Shown: piece after piece, positions 61,364 to 64,000 of the stretch
Position numbering within the stretch: the first letter of the stretch is position 1
Layout of the letters: every line of letters begins with the position of its first letter
Source of the DNA: Larimichthys crocea
Lineage: Eukaryota > Chordata > Actinopteri > Sciaenidae
Direction: 5' to 3'
Assembly (NCBI RefSeq): GCF_000972845.2
Contig: NC_040018.1
Span: 5,339,443 to 5,403,442, forward strand
Length of the DNA stretch: 64,000 bases
Position numbers and translations under genes: made by a program
The notes under the pieces: model-generated
What the model was told of the DNA's origin: nothing
The model's database searches: none
What the model saw: the letters and a program-made list of their open reading frames with translations, nothing else

Positions 61364-61865
61364 TGTTATGGAATTTTCTATCCTTAGTAGGTGAGGCCAC
61401 GTGTGAGCCTTGTTGTCCTCTGCAGTTTTCATTGTTTGTCTTTGACTAGGTGCCACCATATCTCAACACTGTGGTGGCCAGGGTCGAAGAGACCTGTTGC
61501 TGCCTTCCTAGTCATAATAGATAGCTTGTTGTTGCCGTTCCAATCTGCGTAAACAGACATCTGTGTCCCCAGACTAGAATATGTTGACAATAACACCTCC
61601 AAGAGTAAAGACATTCTCTTTGACTAATTCTGGGGCGTATAGTATTTGGGGTGTGATCTTTGGGTTTAAAGTATATGCACCATCACGAGTTCGTCAGAAT
61701 GCGAGACCGACTCAAGCACTTCAGGTGTACTTTGAGAGTGTCTCTAATTCTCCTTGGCCAAGCGTCAATAAATAATACAGCATAAGACATCAGAGGCTCC
61801 TGAACACTTTCTTCCCTCCTGACCTCACCATTGACCTTTGACTTCAGCAATTTCTCCACAACAAT
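61364..61865 (+). mobile_element. Solo-LTR-like repeat, copy 2, with 5-bp target duplication
   Basis: 502 bp aligning end to end with 11443-11946, same orientation, beginning TGTTATGGAATTTTCTATCC and ending CTCCACAACAAT. ACGTA flanks both sides (61359-61363 and 61866-61870), a 5-bp duplication as made by many retroviral and LTR-retrotransposon integrases. AATAAA lies at 61767-61772. If the duplication is real, the element ends in ...AACAAT instead of the usual ...CA, which is slightly odd. No internal coding region is attached. Confidence 0.65.
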
Positions 61866-61870
61866 ACGTA

Positions 61871-64000
61871 CATGAAGAAAGTTTCAGTTCATCACATTTG
61901 AGAAGCTGGAGTGAGTCAAGCAAATATATTTTTGCTTGAATGAATGACTATTTTGCAGATTATTAAAATAGTTCCAGATTAATTATCTGATAATGAGTCG
62001 ATCACTGGAATGATTTGACGTCGACATGATGTCAGTAGGCCCAAGATGTCCATCATAACTTTATTTTGGCAAATACCAACTGAGTGCTTTGAGGTCAAAC
62101 TGTAAGAAGTGGCTGTAGACTCTAAGCGAATCAGAATCTGATCTTTTTGGTGAATTTGTGACCAAAACTTAATAATTCATTCAGCATTGATCTCCAATGT
62201 GGTAGCTTGTGCCTCCAGCTAATCAACAATAGTTTTCTTTTGTGTATGTGTGTTTGCAGTACACATTTTTGTTTTAAATTGGCCCAGAGCCAGCTGGAGC
62301 CTAGCTTTGCCTCCCACTTTTTTTTTTAGAAACTGACACAGCAACGTGACAAATGAGACAATTACCTGCGGTCAAGGATGGTCTCATCTCTGCTCTCCTT
62401 TATGCGATGCCGCTCCTTCTGCCCCTGACTCACTGCAATGTCGGCCCGGGGCATATAAAATATCGCCCAACAATGTCGGGCTTCCACTTTTGGCTCTTTC
62501 TCCAGCCCTCGTCTGATAATGCTGACCCGGACGTGGGAAGTAAAGCACTTTCTGCTCTCCCACCTGTGCCCCATTTTTTGCTAGAAGAACTGTTCGGTGG
62601 TCATTAGACAGCAGCAGATGTCATTGGCCTCTAGTGACGTGCACAGACTCTCTAAGGACCAAGGACGAGAAGTAAAAAGGAGCTCCTTTACTTCACTTAT
62701 GCTTAGGGTAACACTAAGGGTTCCCAAATGTGCATCTGGCTGCCCAAGAGGCACTTGGGCCAGTGAGAGGCATGCAGGGAATGAGTAGATCTCTTTGGTA
62801 TGAAATTAGGGAAACAATGAAGCATGGAAGTGTCTCATTGGGCCCTGACATATACTAATCACAGGGCACTCAGGGCAGCAAAGAGACTGGTGAAATAAAG
62901 AATTTAAAACACCCACTTCTTATTAATCTACCTTGTTGCACTTTTACATTCAACACATTTATTGTAACGATGTATTGCCATTATTATTATTAATCATTTA
63001 AGGTAGGTTTGTATCCTCTGGCCGAGGTCTTTCTATGAGGAGTTTGCCCTGTTCTCGTACTATAGTCTAACGGAGACAGTCAATCAGTCATTTCAACAAA
63101 AGCCCAACAACAACAAAGCTCACAGTGTATGTAGCAATTAAGACTCTTGTCAGTTAAGGTGGAGGTAGTGTGATGTTGTGTAGTGCCACAAAAGGAGGTC
63201 AGGGGGTTGGATGGGTCAAACAAGGTTGACTTTGACAGTGGAGACTATTATTTGAATTAATTTCCCAAACTTCATCTAACCATTTGTTTCTGAAAATTTT
63301 AAGTTAAAAATTAATAGTGTATTTGCTGATTGCAACGTCCTCACCTCACCCTCTCTTAATTAGCATGAAGAAGAAACTACGTTGACTGCGAAATGCACAA
63401 AAAACATGAAAAAACGAGTTTGTGTTGTTATATATATTACTTATATATATACTATCACATTATAGCATCTTAGGCCTTGGAACTATTTATTACTTTGTCA
63501 AACAGGCCATGTTGCTTTGTTGGTAGTTTTATATGCAGACTAAAGACTTTAAATGCCTTTAAATGCATTGAAGGTGCATTTAAAAAGAACAGCCCAAACA
63601 AACCCTTTGATTGGTAATGACGTGATACAGCTCTGAATTCAGATCCTTCACTGGTTTTCATATATTTTGCCAATTTCTCTTTCACATTCTGTAACAGGAC
63701 ACATACTGGCTGTCAAGGCCAGTCACACTGAAGTGGTGCTTAACAGAGGATATCATCCTGTCTCTTAACCAGCATGCTGGTGTTAGTGGGGGTAAAGACA
63801 GTCGAAGCAGGTCATTAAAATGGAAAAGGGAAAAAAGAAGAAATGTTCTTGAAGCTAAGAGCTGAGAGGGTGGGAGAGGATAGATTGCATAGACCAGGGC
63901 CATGATTCTTCTTACACTGAAGCAGGTCTGCTGGAAATGAAAGGGAGAAAAAAGGAGGAGTAAATACGAAGAGGAAAAAAAATGAGACGCTGAAGAGGAG
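61871..64000. other. No supported gene
   Basis: 62350-62640 is less AT-rich and contains a TATA-like CATATAAAAT (62452-62461) in GC-rich flanks. 63426-63453 is an interrupted TA repeat. The final 100 bp is purine-rich. No gene recognised. Confidence 0.45.

Noticed and set aside
11443..61865. The two LTR-like copies as the paired ends of one provirus
   Set aside because: They are 50 kb apart, diverged, with unrelated DNA and other transposons between, and the 5-bp duplication belongs to copy 2 alone.

Overview
The window looks like vertebrate, almost certainly teleost, nuclear DNA, either intergenic or from inside a very large intron. It is AT-rich with short chance reading frames on both strands. 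It is full of microsatellites (TG, CA, ATT, CTAT, GGAT) and homopolymer runs. It also holds old transposon fragments of families I know from fish genomes: Tc1/mariner, pogo/Tigger-like, hAT, a DIRS-type tyrosine-recombinase retrotransposon, an L2-like LINE tail and several common teleost interspersed repeats. There are no operons, ribosome binding sites, rRNA, convincing tRNAs or CRISPR arrays. No multi-exon host gene can be assembled from the sequence.

Layout. 1-11 kb: a TIR element at 670-948, microsatellites, a common teleost repeat at 5520-5780, a degraded Tc1 transposase end at 8406-8745 and a TIR-bounded element at 9508-9948. 11-12 kb: a 246-bp exon-like segment (11180-11425), followed 17 bp later by a ~504-bp LTR-like repeat (11443-11946). 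A second LTR-like copy lies at 61364-61865 with a 5-bp target duplication. 12-28 kb: mostly unique AT-rich DNA with short repeats and a truncated hAT end at 22990-23660. 28.4-29.3 kb: a broken minus-strand DIRS remnant with RNase H and recombinase pieces. 30-34 kb: teleost repeats and a CTAT microsatellite.

The centre of interest is 34471-39338. This is a 4.87-kb hAT/Tol2-like unit with a perfect 12-bp terminal inverted repeat (CAGAGGTGTCAA) and identical 8-bp flanking duplications (CCCAATAT). It shows no transposase of its own. It carries the most gene-like reading frame of the window (34505-35062, 185 codons, coiled coil plus basic C-terminus) directly behind its left end. A second hAT element (36011-36989, its own 8-bp duplication ATTTTTCT) has inserted into it, bringing a lone BED-type zinc-finger exon and a 4 x 42-bp minisatellite. 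The unit reads as a non-autonomous hAT that captured host or other sequence and was later invaded.

39-64 kb: an L2-like tail with GGAT repeats at 39998-40150, then long stretches without recognisable genes, and a cluster of teleost repeats at 58.1-59.2 kb and 60.8-61.9 kb. All family names rest on my memory of the families and on features visible here; no database search was run.
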